In this document: positions 23,751 through 35,971 of the stretch, piece by piece
Numbering within the stretch: the first letter of the stretch is position 1
Layout of the letters: each line of letters begins with the position of its first letter
Source of the DNA: Bolinopsis microptera
Lineage: Eukaryota > Ctenophora > Tentaculata > Lobata > Bolinopsidae
Reading direction: 5' to 3'
Assembly: GCF_026151205.1 (NCBI RefSeq)
Contig: NC_087078.1
Coordinates: 18,701,765-18,765,764, forward strand
DNA length: 64,000 nt
Translations under genes and position numbers: made by a program
The notes under the pieces: generated by a model
The model's input: only the letters and a program-made list of their open reading frames with translations
The model's database searches: none
Told to the model about the DNA's origin: nothing

Positions 23751-23936
23751 CAGTGTAACCGGAGATGAAGTCCTTGTAGTACACCAAGTTACTTACCAGT
23801 GTAACCGGAGATAAAGTCCTTGTAGTACACCAAGTTACTTACCAGTGTAACCGGAGATAAAGTCCTTGTAACTTACACCAAGTTACTTACCAGTGTAACC
23901 GGAGATAAAGTCCTTGTAGTACACCAAGTTTTTATC
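23751..23936 (-). repeat. Four 46-bp copies of an exon end plus its 5' splice site
   Basis: The 3' end of the next exon (coding VYYKDFISGYTG) together with its donor GTAAGT is repeated in tandem at 23751, 23797, 23843 and 23891, with a period of 46 bp (once 48). Three copies carry GTAAGT and the outermost carries GTAGGT. Only the first junction in transcription order (23891) keeps the frame; reading past it gives TAA two codons on. Confidence 0.9.
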
Positions 23937-24040
23937 TGTTAACAGAAGTCTGGAAATAGTGTTGCAGTCTCCCAGGGCTGACTTTACTATCCATTCCTTC
24001 TCACCTTGTTCCAAAGGTACGTTCGAGCAACCACTCTCCA
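23891..24040 (-). CDS. SOWAH-module entry exon
   Basis: Acceptor TTTGTTACAG|TG, donor ACACTG|GTAAGT, 150 bases, phase 1 both ends. It encodes EKEWIVKSALGDCNTISRLL followed by KDFISGYTG. The [EH]-x-W-[ML/IV] opening, the short leucine helix and the DF-[IV]-[ST]-GYT joint into the first ankyrin helix are the hallmark of the Sosondowah family, from recognition of vertebrate SOWAH proteins. Its donor region is tandemly quadruplicated (see the repeat entry). Confidence 0.9.
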
Positions 24041-24749
24041 CTGTAACAAAGTAATACGTTAGTTACTATCAAAGTCACGTGATGCCCATATAAGGTGAAC
24101 TGTAGTAGTCACGTGATGCCCATATAAGGTTAGTTGTGAGGGATTTGTTAACTCGGATACGGCTGTTGAGGCGAAGTCTTAGTGACAAATATTGACCTAT
24201 CGGGGATATGAACGACACCAATAAAAAACGACTGGTGAATCCGCGAGTCATATCGCCTTCACCTCAACAACCGTAGTTAATGTTATCGAGTATTGATAAA
24301 TTATTTGATTGATAATAAACTTAGTGTTCAACCACAACCTAGAACAAACAAATGCCAAGAGAATAATTCAAACCACCCAGATTAAGATTCATAACAAAGA
24401 AACTGTGATCAAACAACTGCGGGTCCCATGTCCATGCAGCATTCTTACGATAACCTTTTTCTTTACTCATTAAAAAGATGCGTGTTACCAAACTACAAGT
24501 ACTCATTCATATACTGTAATTCTACACGTACACGCTTCATCATTTCATATCTTGAACGTTTGTGAGAATGCTTAATGGTTTAAAATTATTTTCATAAGAT
24601 TAACTTGTTAATTTTACCGTGCACTGTGGTTGTATAATTATTATAATTATAATTGTATAATTATTATGATTATAATTGTATAATTATTATAGTTATACCA
24701 AACAAAGACCAGGCACCCACCACACCCCTGCAGCACGTATCCTACTCAC

Positions 24750-25173
24750 AGGATGCAATAGAACTCCGTCTGCTCCCGTACGTCATATCAAACAAAGCGG
24801 AGTTAATAGAAACTCTGGACAGTCGGTTGTTCCTCCTCTCAATAATCTCCGCAGTGATCTGAGTGCTGGATCTCCTCCGCATGACCACCGCCGCGTCACC
24901 CTGGCAACACGTTACACTCCCCTCGCTCTTTGCACGTGGTATGGCGAAACTATCACGGTCGTAAGCTTGGAGGTTCTCTATTTTGCGGGGCAGCGGGGGT
25001 TTGCTCCCCGAGAAGATACGGTTACATGTGGTGTGTTCAGGGGTTTTTAGAGGAGTTGCTGCGGGGGTTGTTGAGGTTGGGGGTTTCTGAAATCGGTTGA
25101 GAGATAGGAAACTGTTGCTCTTCTTCCGGTCGAATATGTTGCCGAGTGTTGTATCTACTGCCAGACCTTCCAT
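24750..25173 (-). CDS. Ser/Arg-rich exon upstream of the SOWAH module
   Basis: Ends at a perfect donor GCATCCT|GTGAGT in phase 1, matching 24040. Protein features are FDRKKSNSFLSLNRFQKPP, SGSKPPLPRKIENLQAYD (a PPLPRK SH3-type ligand), VVMRRRSSTQITAEIIERR and YGSRRSSIAS: several R-x-x-S kinase-type sites and a probable short helix. There are two ways to start. ATG at 25173 has a strong context (AAGAATGG) with TGA just upstream, giving a 292-residue protein with the next three exons. Alternatively, acceptor GGTCTGGCAG|TA (exon from 25157) in phase 1 continues from the exon at 26035. Both may be used, the ATG from an internal promoter. Confidence 0.8.
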
Positions 25174-25261
25174 TCTTCAAATACCTCCAGACAGCTTGAG
25201 CTACGAGTATAGTATTCGGTAACAAGTTGTCCAGGAATAAGATTTAAGTAATTATATCACT

Positions 25262-25441
25262 CAACACAACCTGGACAAGTATTCAACACAACCTGGACAA
25301 GAATTCAACACAACCTGGACAAGTATTCAACACAACCTGGACAAGTATTCAACACAACCTGGACAAGTATTCAACACAACCTGGACAAGTATTCAACACA
25401 ACCTGGACAAGTATTCAACACAACCTGGACAAGTATTCAAC
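25262..25441. repeat. 22-bp minisatellite, ~8 copies
   Basis: Unit acacaacctggacaagtatt plus ca, nearly perfect; one unit has gaatt for gtatt. It sits about 90 bases upstream of the possible internal start at 25173. Confidence 0.95.
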
Positions 25442-26034
25442 GGAGAGCTAAAAATAAAACTAAAAATAAAACTAAATTTATTGAACTAAACCTGTTTAAA
25501 GCAGGTGCGGTTAAAGTTAAGCTGGAGTGACACTATTGTCAAATGAAATGTTTGAACCATACTACGACACGTCAACAGGCAACTTGTGCTAAGTTTTTAG
25601 CAGGACTGTGCCAAATACCCCCAAACAGTCCTTATTTAGCATAATTACTTGCCAGTAGCTAGCAAGTAATTTAGCTAGCAAGTAGCTAGCAAGTAGCTAG
25701 CACTTAGCTCTATACAGAGTTAATCACCATGTGGGCGGGTTTGTAAAAATATGGAATGCAAAACCACTTGATTAATGATACTTTCAGTTGCAATATAACA
25801 CAAATAAAAACAAGTGCGTGGGAAATTGTTACGTGAAAGTGCTGGTGATTATTGGGTTGGATGTTAATAATGGTGCTGTAAAGAAGTAACAGCAAACCCT
25901 CCATATTTTGTAAATTTAAAAAAAAACTTTCGGCAAAACGTATTGGTTTTTAATTTTCCCGCAAAATATGAAGGGTAAACTGTCAGAATCTGATAATCAC
26001 GTTTTGGTAAGTTTAGAGGAGGGTTCACGGTTAC

Positions 26035-26148
26035 CTAGCATTACGGACCGCCGTGCCATATTGTCTCGTAGAATCGAGTGAAAGTTCCTCGATGCCTTCC
26101 ACGGATGGTTGATGGACATGTGCCGGACATGTTCAATGTGGCAGTCTA
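26035..26148 (-). CDS. Conserved-looking exon linking the two halves of the giant gene
   Basis: Acceptor TTGTCTGCAG|TA, donor ATGCTAG|GTAACC, 114 bases, phase 1 at both ends; the other frames have stops. The protein is DCHIEHVRHMSINHPWKASR then NFHSILRDNMARRSVML. Upstream, the exon at 34262 can leave phase 1 (TTTTATG|GTGTAT); downstream, 25157 takes phase 1. The composition is that of a folded segment rather than low complexity. The domain is not recognised. Confidence 0.7.
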
Positions 26149-28554
26149 CTGCAGACAACGCCAGATCAACAGGAAAAAGCTTACTTCTAGCCTCGTGAAT
26201 TGAACAAAACGGAAAGGAAAGAGAAGTAAAAGAAAGCTTGAATGGCGGAGTTGGGAGTTAGCAGTTTGTACAGACGCGGTTAGTCACGCCCACTTCAGAC
26301 ACAGTGCTCTATCCTTACAAGAACCCCTACACCATCGCAACCAATCGGAGATCCGGCTGCCTGGCAAACAGCACAAACCAACCAATCCTGTGCTTTACGG
26401 ATCTGACACGTGGGGTGACACAGCCAATCAATATGTGACATTATCAACAAGGGTTATCGCCTGATAACACTCGTGTGTGGAATATGTGCACTATCAACGG
26501 CTTCATGACAACCCAAAGGTTTGACGTTTAACAACAGAGAACCGATTTCCCCGAGTGCTGCAGGGTGTAACCTGTTACCAGGGTAACCAGTGTAACCTGT
26601 AACCAGGTAACCTGCAGCCTAGGTTTATCGTGATTGAGGCTGGTAGTGTAGTGGTGGTCATGCTCCTCAAGAAATAGCATAGGTATGAAAAGCATTATAG
26701 CATTGATCCAATAGAAGGCCTATTTTTTATTCAACCTTAGTGATACAATATTACCATATTTATAATCACTCCTTAGTGATAAAAGACTACCCTATTTATA
26801 ATCACTTCAAGGTAAAATTGTAAGATACAGAGTACAGAAAGATCATTCTACATCAGATAGAGGTTAAATATCAAAAGACAAATGGTTCAAAACCTTAATG
26901 CGCAGGGTAGAATGATGCATGATCACGACTCTGAAAAGATGTTGTAAAAGGAACAGCTCAGTTATTCTACAGCTATAAGCTGTACCCAGCGCCCACCACT
27001 GATATATAAAAATAACTGAAACCAGTTGAAGTCATTCTTCCATAAGAAGTATAATTACCTTGAGATAAGAGTGCAGAAGCACCAAGAAGAATGGGCAAAG
27101 AAATCAAACAGCAAAAAAAAAAGGCAGAGCAGGGAAACTATAAATGTGTTCAAAAAGGATTCAAAACTGTCAACTTGATAAAGCTGTGTGTTAACCATTG
27201 ATCTGTATGACAAGGATGAGCATCCCGCATGGTAGGAGTTGCAGCCTCCATTGCAGCCTCAGTGTTCTGACCATGCTTTAGATAGCTTATTATATGTACA
27301 GCGAGTAGTAGAGAGTAGTAGAGAGGATATATACAATATTATATTATATTGCCTAGGACTACATTTTTGATTCCTTCAGAAAACTCAAAACTGATATAGT
27401 TACACAACTAAGTTTCTCAACATTTTACTTGAAATTTTGGCTATGAAAACAAATTATCCAGAAGGAGATGGCCATAGCAACATGTAACCAATATAAAGCA
27501 ATAAAATTAAATAAGAAATGCGCACATGGATGGTTACCGGATCAGTGACAAGGTACAAACTGTTGAAAATATTTATCTCACACCACGCAATGACAGACAT
27601 CATCTGCACCACGTGCTTAAAAACTTTTGTGCACGTGCGAAAAATAACCAATAAGCGTTGAGAACTATTTGCACGTGCAGATAACGAGCCATTAAGAGGT
27701 TGTTTTAAAATTGCCACACGACAAGGAGGGATCTATCAAATATGGGGGATAAAGAAGCCTATGAGCTGCGGGTTATATAGCATACTGGTGGGATTGAAGC
27801 ACCCATTTACTGTGTCCTGAGAATTGTCATGATTTACTTCGGAATACTTTTATTTACAGGTTCAAATTCTTGGCTCTCCGTCGATTTTAAATGTTACAGT
27901 CCGTACCAAAAAAGAAAGTAAGTATAAGAAATATTACAGAGCGAGTAAAAGCTTACTAAGCAAAATTACAGCGACCGTAAAATATCTTCGTCGCATTAAC
28001 ATTAAAAAACAACTATGATTCTCGATCATCCTCCATCAAATCAAACTGGCACGGAATTTATCTCGGTCCAGGGTTCAAGCCGATCTGCATTACAACATAC
28101 AAATTACACTTAGAGAGTCAACAGGTACACAGTACTTGACAAGGAGCCTCTCAGGTCAGCACACAGTGACCATGTGATCACATAATGACCCAATTAGACT
28201 GATTAAAGGAGCAAGGAGATGATAGTTACTCCGGTTACCCGTAGTAATTCTGTCAAGACAGACGTGTGAGGGGTTCGGAGGCAAGGTTGGTGTAAGGAGC
28301 TCTGGTTAACAAAGAAGCGCGGACGTCGCACGTGCTGGATTTCTGACACGTGGGGAGGTGTATTTGTTTTTCAAGCGCACGTGTAAAAGTAAGCTTGAAA
28401 AGAGATCCTGTGCTTTTATTATGCGACATAATTTCGCCTAACAAGATGGTATTGTAACATGATTTACGTAAAATAATTAGAGTCTGAGATGGATCAAAAG
28501 GTTGAATTGTTTGAAAAGAAAGATGCAAACAACTCAGAAGTATTTAACAGACCA
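26149..28554. other. Intron of the giant gene
   Basis: No additional exon was supported. It holds several CACGTG sites (near 26409, 27612 and 28330) and AT-rich sequence. Confidence 0.4.
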
Positions 28555-28790
28555 CAAGCAGCTCACACGTGACACAGTGGAACACAGCTGTGACAGTGTG
28601 ACACATCACCTCAAAGCTGTAACACTCATGTGACACCACACAGCTGTGACAGTTTGACACACATGTGACACATCACCTCTCAACTGTAACACTCATGTGA
28701 CACATCACCTCACAGCTGTAACACTCATGTGACACATCACCTCACAGCTGTGACACTCATGTGACACCACACAACTGTGACACAGTGGAA
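28555..28790. repeat. Degenerate 28-32-bp minisatellite
   Basis: Units around cacctcacagctgtaacact followed by catgtgacacat, with cagctgtgaca variants, about 7 copies. The plus frame that starts inside it and ends at 28985 (…FFSGRVQMVEYLEEHGGW…) has only a GTG start and no clear acceptor, so I do not call it. Confidence 0.85.
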
Positions 28791-29382
28791 CACAGCTCGA
28801 GGGAAGCTGAAAATGCTCTAATCGACTTTAGAGAAGGGAGAAGAATAAATAAATACATGGGTCCTCAGCAATGCTCTGATACGTGTGACTCGTATGGGAT
28901 AATTATGGTGTTCTTTTCTGGCAGAGTACAAATGGTAGAATACCTGGAAGAGCACGGTGGGTGGTCCCTTGTCAAGTCTCAGTAGTTAAGGATATCAGGT
29001 TGGATATAATCTCCCATTTCCCCGTAATAACTGCTTTTTATTATGGGGACCGTTCATAAGCTCAGATGATTATACATTCTTGGGAGGTCCTATTTGCATA
29101 GAAAGCCCTTTAAGCAGAGAAGAATTACTTCAAATTCCCTCTAGTTAATAAGTCAAGTTGTACAGAAAACAAGAGCAAGTAAATGATAAAAGTAAGCAAA
29201 AGCAAAAAGAGCAAATGATAAAAGCGGTTGTAGTTGGGTAACGAATGAAAGTAGGGGAAGAAACAAAGAAATGAAGCCTTATATTGTAATTTAGAAACTA
29301 CTACTCCAGCACAGCAAATGAGCAGAGAATAGAACAGTATAAATAGTAGAAATACAGTGAGCAACTCAGCAGTTAGCCGGAC

Positions 29383-29492
29383 AATTAGTGCCGTGTATTA
29401 CCGTGTAGTGCCGTATTAGTGCCGTGTATTACAGTGTAGTGCCGTGTTAGTGCCGTGTATTACTGTGTAGTGCCGTAATAGTGCCGTGTATT
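29383..29492. repeat. ~31-bp minisatellite (gtgccgtgtattac…)
   Basis: About 3.5 imperfect units of gtgccgtgtatta followed by (c/a/t)(c/a)gtgtagtgccgt(a/g)ttag. It is short and AT-rich on both sides. Confidence 0.8.
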
Positions 29493-30683
29493 ACTGGATA
29501 TAACAGGTTATCATTAGGGTAAGAAAATAAAGAGTATAAAGGTAGGTTAGTGAGGTAAGGTAGGTTAGTGAGGTTAGTGAGGGTTGATGTCATTATATTT
29601 TGGGCAAATAGTTTTAGAATATTTATGTTGAGAGGAACTACCTTTACCATCCTAACTCAGTTGGACAGGTTGCATTTAAATTGGAGTGAGTTTAAAGGTT
29701 GATTATGACATCAAGGAGACAAATATAAGGTCATGTTTTCAGAGAACTTGAAAATTAAAGTGTCATCAAACCAGCAAATAATTCGGACCGTTTAAAGCCC
29801 CCTTCTCAAACAATAAAGAGTGTCAACAAGCGTCAAAAGGCGCGGAAATTGTTGAGTTGCGGAGTATGTGGTCACTATTGGTATGGATAGAAGGGCCTAT
29901 TAAAACTGTTTACAAGAGAATTACAAATAGTGCAGTACAAGTACAAGAGTGGAGGGTCAGGGCAGACAAGGTGGAAACAATGAGGAAATGTACTTTACAC
30001 CTACAGTCATAATATTACCACGTGACTGTCACGTGGCTATTCGAGCTTTTCATTTACAATTAAAACAAGTCCTTCGTATTGTGGAGCCAGGGTGTGGACT
30101 ATATGGAAATGGCAATGGATTATAGCGCTCAAAAAGCACAAACGAAAATGTTGGTACGTGAGCGAATAAATTAATAACTTGAAAACAAGCAACAAACGAT
30201 TATATTTCAGTAAAAGCGAATAACAAACAATCATTGACGTTTACTTCTCCGAGGGAGGTATTTATCAATCAATGATCGCTAACAGAACTATCTCGTTAGT
30301 TATCGGCAAATACATTCCAATCAGGACAATGCGGCCTGATTACGTCAGATACCAAACATTTCATAGGTGTCGTGCGACAGATTTAGAATTACTTAGATAG
30401 ATCCTGTGAAAGAGTTGGGTATGTTGCATTAGCTAAGAATAGGTTGGATTTGATAGCCTCTATTGCTGATTATTATATATATGATCAGTTTGAGATTAAA
30501 GATCCAATTATATGTATGATTTAGTTGGCTGGTGACTTGAAATTCGTTAAAATTAAGTTTCGTTATTGCTTCTATAATAGTGCTAATGATGAAATATGCC
30601 AGTCAACGTAAAACACAATCGTCAGGGAACATCACGTCTAACAGAGGAATATTGTTAAAGAGTTAGAATACTTGGTACCTGAT

Positions 30684-30704
30684 CCCCCCCCCCCCCCCCC
30701 CCCC
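30684..30704. repeat. Poly(C) run, 21 bases
   Basis: An uninterrupted homopolymer. Its length is likely unreliable in the assembly. Confidence 0.9.
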
Positions 30705-30931
30705 GCTTGGGGCCAGAGGAAGGTAGTTACGTATGCTTCCAGGAAATGGTATACAATAAACTGCATGTAACAAGTAAAGGGCTGCATGCTGCAGCCAACT
30801 AACCAACAGTAGGGATAATATGAGCTGTGGGTAACATTACGTAACTATAGTTACACAGTACATACTTCATGACTTCAAAGCTGTGGTTGAGAACATGACT
30901 ATAGTTGGGGTCACGTGATAACATGAGGCTG

Positions 30932-30962
30932 ATCACGTGATCACGTGATCACGTGATGTTAG
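30932..30962. promoter_or_regulatory. Tandem ATCACGTG palindromes
   Basis: Three overlapping 8-bp units of atcacgtg give three perfect CACGTG E-boxes in about 24 bases, with a further one near 30913. CACGTG binds bHLH-ZIP factors (Myc/Max, USF, MITF/TFE families). A role here is inference. Confidence 0.4.
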
Positions 30963-32039
30963 TGGTACAGGATTAATGATCAGTGACCTCGTGTCACATG
31001 TGAGTTGGGGGATGTTCTTGATGTGGGAAAACTGGGGATTGAGTAGAAAACAAAATATAACTTTAGAAAAGATCATAACAGTTATCTTGAAAGAATGTAC
31101 TACGAAACAAATTCACGATGTTCGATAACTAGAAAATTCTGCTGTTTAAGACATGCCTGTTCTCACTTGAATTTGTTAACTTATTTATTTTTAACAAACT
31201 TATTTTAGGTTTTCGTAAGAAAAATATCGAAACAATTGAAACTTGTGACATTTTATCGTTGCAAGAGACAAGTTTTTTTCTAATTTTCACATTGATTGCC
31301 CTAAATGTTTTTGAATGTTTTATCCAATCGCAACTTTGATTTCCCAGAAATAAGTTGCTTAATAATTTCATATGTAAAAGTTCAAAATTATTGCGTGACC
31401 ATCACACTGATATAAATTATCAACTATAATGACAAACTCATATTATGGTAAACATGTGGAGATACCCTAAAACATAAAGATGTTGTGTTCAACAGCCGTT
31501 ATTGGTGATAGTTTCCAAACAAGTGCTCGCCAGTAGTAACACATCATTTTTATAATACGCCTGGTCTGTTAAACACAAATAGACGAATCGCGGATTTAAG
31601 TAGAAGAATGTCTAGATTTAAATAACGAAAATTGTACGATGGGCGTAAACAAATAAGACATTTAAAATCCAACTGCACTGAGGGATTAATGATGATGAGA
31701 ATTTTGGCACCATATTGTAAGTTTGTAAGTTGCAGATCAGAGGGAGTTGTCGTACCAGTTTTCTGTCATTCAATTAATAACCTCGTACCATTCTGATAGT
31801 AAAATGTTTGCACAGGAATATACAATATATATATATATATCAGATACAATAAATATAACAACCGACTGGATAAAATCCCTTATAAGATTTCTGATAGAAT
31901 ACGCAAGTGTCATTGTCTCAACCTGATTGCCGCGAAAAGACGGGAAATTGTCTGTTTCAATATATAACTAGCTGTTAAATACCTTAAACTGTGAAACGCA
32001 AAGTTTTAGGAGAAGCATTTATTTATTAACGCCGCTTGA

Positions 32040-33100
32040 CAAAGACAGAAAGGAAGATCGTAGGGGGGTGACATGTTATGTACCAGATCAACGTTTCATT
32101 TTAATCACGTGGTAAAATTGAAAACTTTAGTTCCAGTCGCGAGCGTAGCGTAGCAGAATTTACTTACTCGCGACAGTTTTCCAAACATCCCAGTTACGGG
32201 TAATATCAGAGAATTAAGGGTCTTATTTTGTACAGACTGTTGGAATCTTAGTATTATACTGCTCACATACCTGAAGTAGCTGCGCGTTGCTCGCTGGACA
32301 GACCCATTAGTTAGAGCTCATATAACAAATACTTTTACGAGGACGGCACGATTGAATATTACTGCGAAAGTTCGAGTGCACTTCGGTGGATGACATTCAC
32401 TATAACTACTATTAGCCAGACAACTTACTACAGTACTACAAAACCAGCCTGTCAACAGATTTGGCTAATGCCACAAATTCACGAGTTCTGACTTCTGCTC
32501 AGTCAATGAGGTCCGCTCATGAGTCTTGTTAGAATTTCCAATATTCAGGATTGTAGTCATTTGATGTTGTGACGATTTCTATGCCAATTCTTATGCATTA
32601 CTCGTAACTCGAGCGTTCAATATCAATTGCATTTTTAAGCAAACGAAAGCAGAAGTGTAAGCTTTTCCCCATTATGCTAGCTATTTATGGTTGTCATAGC
32701 AGAAACCTTTATCGCTCAAGGCTGAAGGGTAAAAAGGAAGATAGTAATAATAAATCTACGTTTCATTTCATCGCGTGGAGTTGGATTCTATTGTAAGTTT
32801 TTATGTAAGCTTTTATTGTATGCCAGTGTACAACACAGTTGAATTTTTACGACGAAAGTTTTCGAACAGTTCTGTAACTTTCCTAAGTCTTTGCAGACAA
32901 CCTATTGCTTTTATTTATTTGTGGCATGAAGTAGCCAGTCTGTCAACAGAGTGTCAGAGTTGGCCGATGGCGCGAGTCCAAAAGTGGAAATTCTGATTTC
33001 TGCCGAATGAACCCCTATCATACATCTTATCAAAACTTGCAATATTTCAGGATTGTAGTAATTTGATGTAGAGACGGTTTGTGTGTTACGTGGTACGATA
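32040..33100. repeat. Diverged tandem duplication of a ~450-bp segment
   Basis: Blocks in the same order recur about 680 bp apart: aaggaagat(a/c)gta…acgtttcatt, then ctgtcaacaga, then ttctga(c/t)ttctgc, then caatattca/tttcaggattgtagt followed by atttgatgt. The identity is only partial, so the duplication is old. Frames inside it are not convincing. Confidence 0.6.
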
Positions 33101-33432
33101 ACCTGACTAAATATGGAAGTGTTTAATGAAATAGGCGACAATATTTAAGACTAATAGCCGACTGTGACGCAAATTAATAAATCAAATAAAAGTCTATAAA
33201 ATCAAAGAAGATTTATGTATTAGCCAGAGATCCATAACAATATCAAATGAAGACTTTTATAGACAACAACGGATTTTTTTATTATACTCGTTATCACTAT
33301 TATTTATGTGTTTATGGCACATAATATAATTTTATAATTATCAATCCTTAAATGATGCTGTAACCTCACAAAAATATATTTGGTTCCAAGAATGTTAGAA
33401 TGGGCCAGGTTTAAAATTAATTTTTTGCGCAG

Positions 33433-33593
33433 TACAAGTAGGAACAGTTAACAGCAAGAAAGGAACAACCAAACAAGCTGTCATTTTAGACTCGGAAACA
33501 ACACACAGAGAAACTGGAGAAGAATGCCGGCAATGTAACATTACAATAGAAACTGACTACATTATAGGTAGCCCTTTTCTCGCTGTAACTTGA
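33433..33593 (+). CDS. Netrin-module-like exon fragment, nested
   Basis: Acceptor AATTTTTTGCGCAG|TA opens a frame of 52 codons to TGA 33591-33593, with no ATG at its start, so it is an internal or terminal exon. It reads QVGTVNSKKGTTKQAVILDS and then ECRQCNITIETDYIIGSPF. The C-x-x-C-x-[IL]-x-[IL]-x-x-x-x-[YD]-Y-[IL]-I-G pattern resembles the core of NTR (TIMP/netrin/C345C) modules, which are extracellular. A donor-like ATTATAG|GTAGCC lies inside and could continue the domain. Upstream exons were not found. Opposite in strand to the surrounding gene. Confidence 0.4.
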
Positions 33594-34261
33594 CACGAAA
33601 CTACTGGACTACTATACACTCCCCCAATGTGGCAACTGAGACGTGTGTGTACTGTGTCACGTGATCAAATGCAAAATAGACAATATTACTAATTACACAC
33701 ATATTATCCCATAACTAGACAACATTACATACTACATATTATTATCCCATAATTAGGAATATATCCCACTAATTAGGGATCTGAGAGTGCTTGATGAGGT
33801 GTGGGAGACGGGAAGGGAGGGTGTGTACTAGTGAACTGTAAGTTGAGCTCTTAACAGTTAACATGCAAACACATATCGTGCAAAACTCAGGACAGCACAT
33901 CGGGCCAGCCTATTGTGGTGCGTTCCTTTAAACCGCTGCATGCTGCGCGCTCCGCAAGTTACTGGCCCAATATGTACGCTAAGTTTTCCACAGACTTTTA
34001 CATGCTCATTTACAACAATACTTGTTTTAATTGAACCCAAAACATTTATTATGTACATATATTTAAGATAAATAAACCATCTGCAACTCGCTTTCGCGGA
34101 ACAAAACAAACAAAACAACACATGGAATTGTTTTACCCAAAAAACATTCGTTTTTACGCAATATATTTACGAAAACATTTGTGTTGACATCCCCTAACGG
34201 GAGGCCCTGAAACACACCCATCATACCATACGACACACAACTATTCATACTATTCATACAC

Positions 34262-34528
34262 CATAAAACGTACTGTACGGATCAAAGGAGTTGCGTCTGA
34301 CATGAGCGTATCCAGGGTGATTCACTTGCAGCGTGTCTCCGTCTCCGCTGCTATCCAGGGGGAGCGACATGCACCTCGTCCGTCCCAGGTCCTCGTCCTG
34401 ATCCTCGCAGTGGTCGTCTGTAACACTGCACGACCTCGCACCCACCCCACTCCGGAGTATCTTATACTTGTTCCGGATATCCAGCATCTTGGTTGTGTTA
34501 CACCGGGGCAGTGTCTTCCTTCTCAAGC
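34262..34528 (-). CDS. Exon of the giant gene
   Basis: Acceptor ACGGTACAG|GC in phase 1 matches the donor at 35926. It encodes LRRKTLPRCNTTKMLDIRNK (a basic, possibly helical start), then an acidic patch (DDHCEDQDEDLGRTR), SLPLDSSGDGDTLQVNHPGY and RRNSFDPYSTFY. Donor TATG|GTGTAT leaves phase 1 for the exon at 26148; a GTACGT donor lies a few codons earlier, also phase 1. Without splicing the frame ends TGA at 34256-34254, so this may also be an alternative end. The acceptor has a weak pyrimidine tract. Confidence 0.65.
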
Positions 34529-35925
34529 CTGTACCGTTGTTACCGGGGTAACCACACGTGACGTCATCAACATCACATGACGTCATCACGTGAGCGTCAA
34601 ACTGGTACCGTGACGTCATGGTGTCTTTAGAGTTCATTCCATGCACGACGAAAAACAAAGACACCCCGACAAACAAAAAGAGATAAATTCCAAAACAACG
34701 AACAAAGGACAAAAGTTACAACAATAAAATATTTCGCTCTGACACAGTTGTCTCAAGCGTGACAAAAGGAGACGTATGCTAGTTTTACGTCGTTACCATA
34801 GTAACGGTGCGTGTCGTTACCGTAGTAACGGTTGACATGACGACCCGCGCCCAACGCTTCAACACAAGACACCTTGCAGTTGTTAAAGTTGAGGCCTGTC
34901 ATTAGGCAACTTATTTAACAGTTCACTTTTCGACCTTTATTGGTAAATCTTGCTGTTAAAAGATGCGACTTTGTTCAATCGAACGTTTCTTTACTGGGCA
35001 GTACAAAACTTTGGTGAAGAGTCAACTTTCCCGCGATTTTTTCTCAAATTTATGGCTAAGGATCAGAGTAAAATACAGTTTTAAGTTGCAAGCTAATTCA
35101 AGATAATATGCAAGATACGCTCGACAAGGATAAATTAACAGATGGGAGAAGCGGCGATTGAGCACAGTCAAAGAAACACATAAGTGGGAAGCCAGTAATA
35201 TAGATTAGTAAATTTAGGAGGGGCTTCACTCGATAGCAGTGTTACACTGGTTCTAGGGTGAATCATGAGAATATTGGAACATATTTTGTAGAGACAAACT
35301 ATGTTGGGAATGAAACTACAGCGTATAGTTTCCAGGGTTAAACTTAGGTTATTTTGGCTGTGCATGGTCAATAGTGACACTGTTAAAGACACGTACAAAC
35401 TGATAGTTTAGTTGCTATATATTCAGTCACCATTGGGAGACATAGACGACCAAGTTTTGTCAGATACATGGTCCTAATTCTGCAATTTTAGAAATAAACT
35501 GGGCTACAGTAAGATTGGAGAACAAACTTTAAACCTTTTTCTTGGTGCAGATTGGGACCAACAAAATACAATCTTTAAAATTACAGCTCAACTCCATGAG
35601 TTTTGCATATTCAAATCCTGAAATATACAAGGTGCGAGAAAACAACAACGAAACAACACTCATTTCCCATGCAATAATTGACAAACACTCAAGAAGGTCT
35701 AATACGATGACATGCAGTCTCATATCACATATATATCCGATAAAGAGTGAAATTTTACCAGGTACAATTACTGGTTATCAGCATATATCAGCATCCAATG
35801 AGTGCTACAAGCCTGCCTCCCTCTAATAGTAAAGATTATTGTAATCATCAGAACATGAATCAGAATGCTTTAAGAGAGACTGCTATACAATTGTAATGAA
35901 AAGTAAGTGGAAGTTATGGACTTAC

Positions 35926-35971
35926 TTTCTTCTCGGAGGTCTTCATGGGTGTTAGAGTCGAGTGTGTCCGC
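35926..35971 (-). CDS. 46-base acidic micro-exon of the giant gene
   Basis: Acceptor CCAATTTCAG|GCG and donor GAAGAAA|GTAAGT are both strong; phase 0 in, phase 1 out. It encodes ADTLDSNTHEDLREE. It joins VFVDK (46848) to the LRRKT exon in frame. Confidence 0.75.

Noticed and set aside
28761-28985. Plus frame with a coding-like end (VQMVEYLEEHGGWSLVKSQ)
   Set aside because: It has a GTG start inside a minisatellite and no acceptor; too little support.
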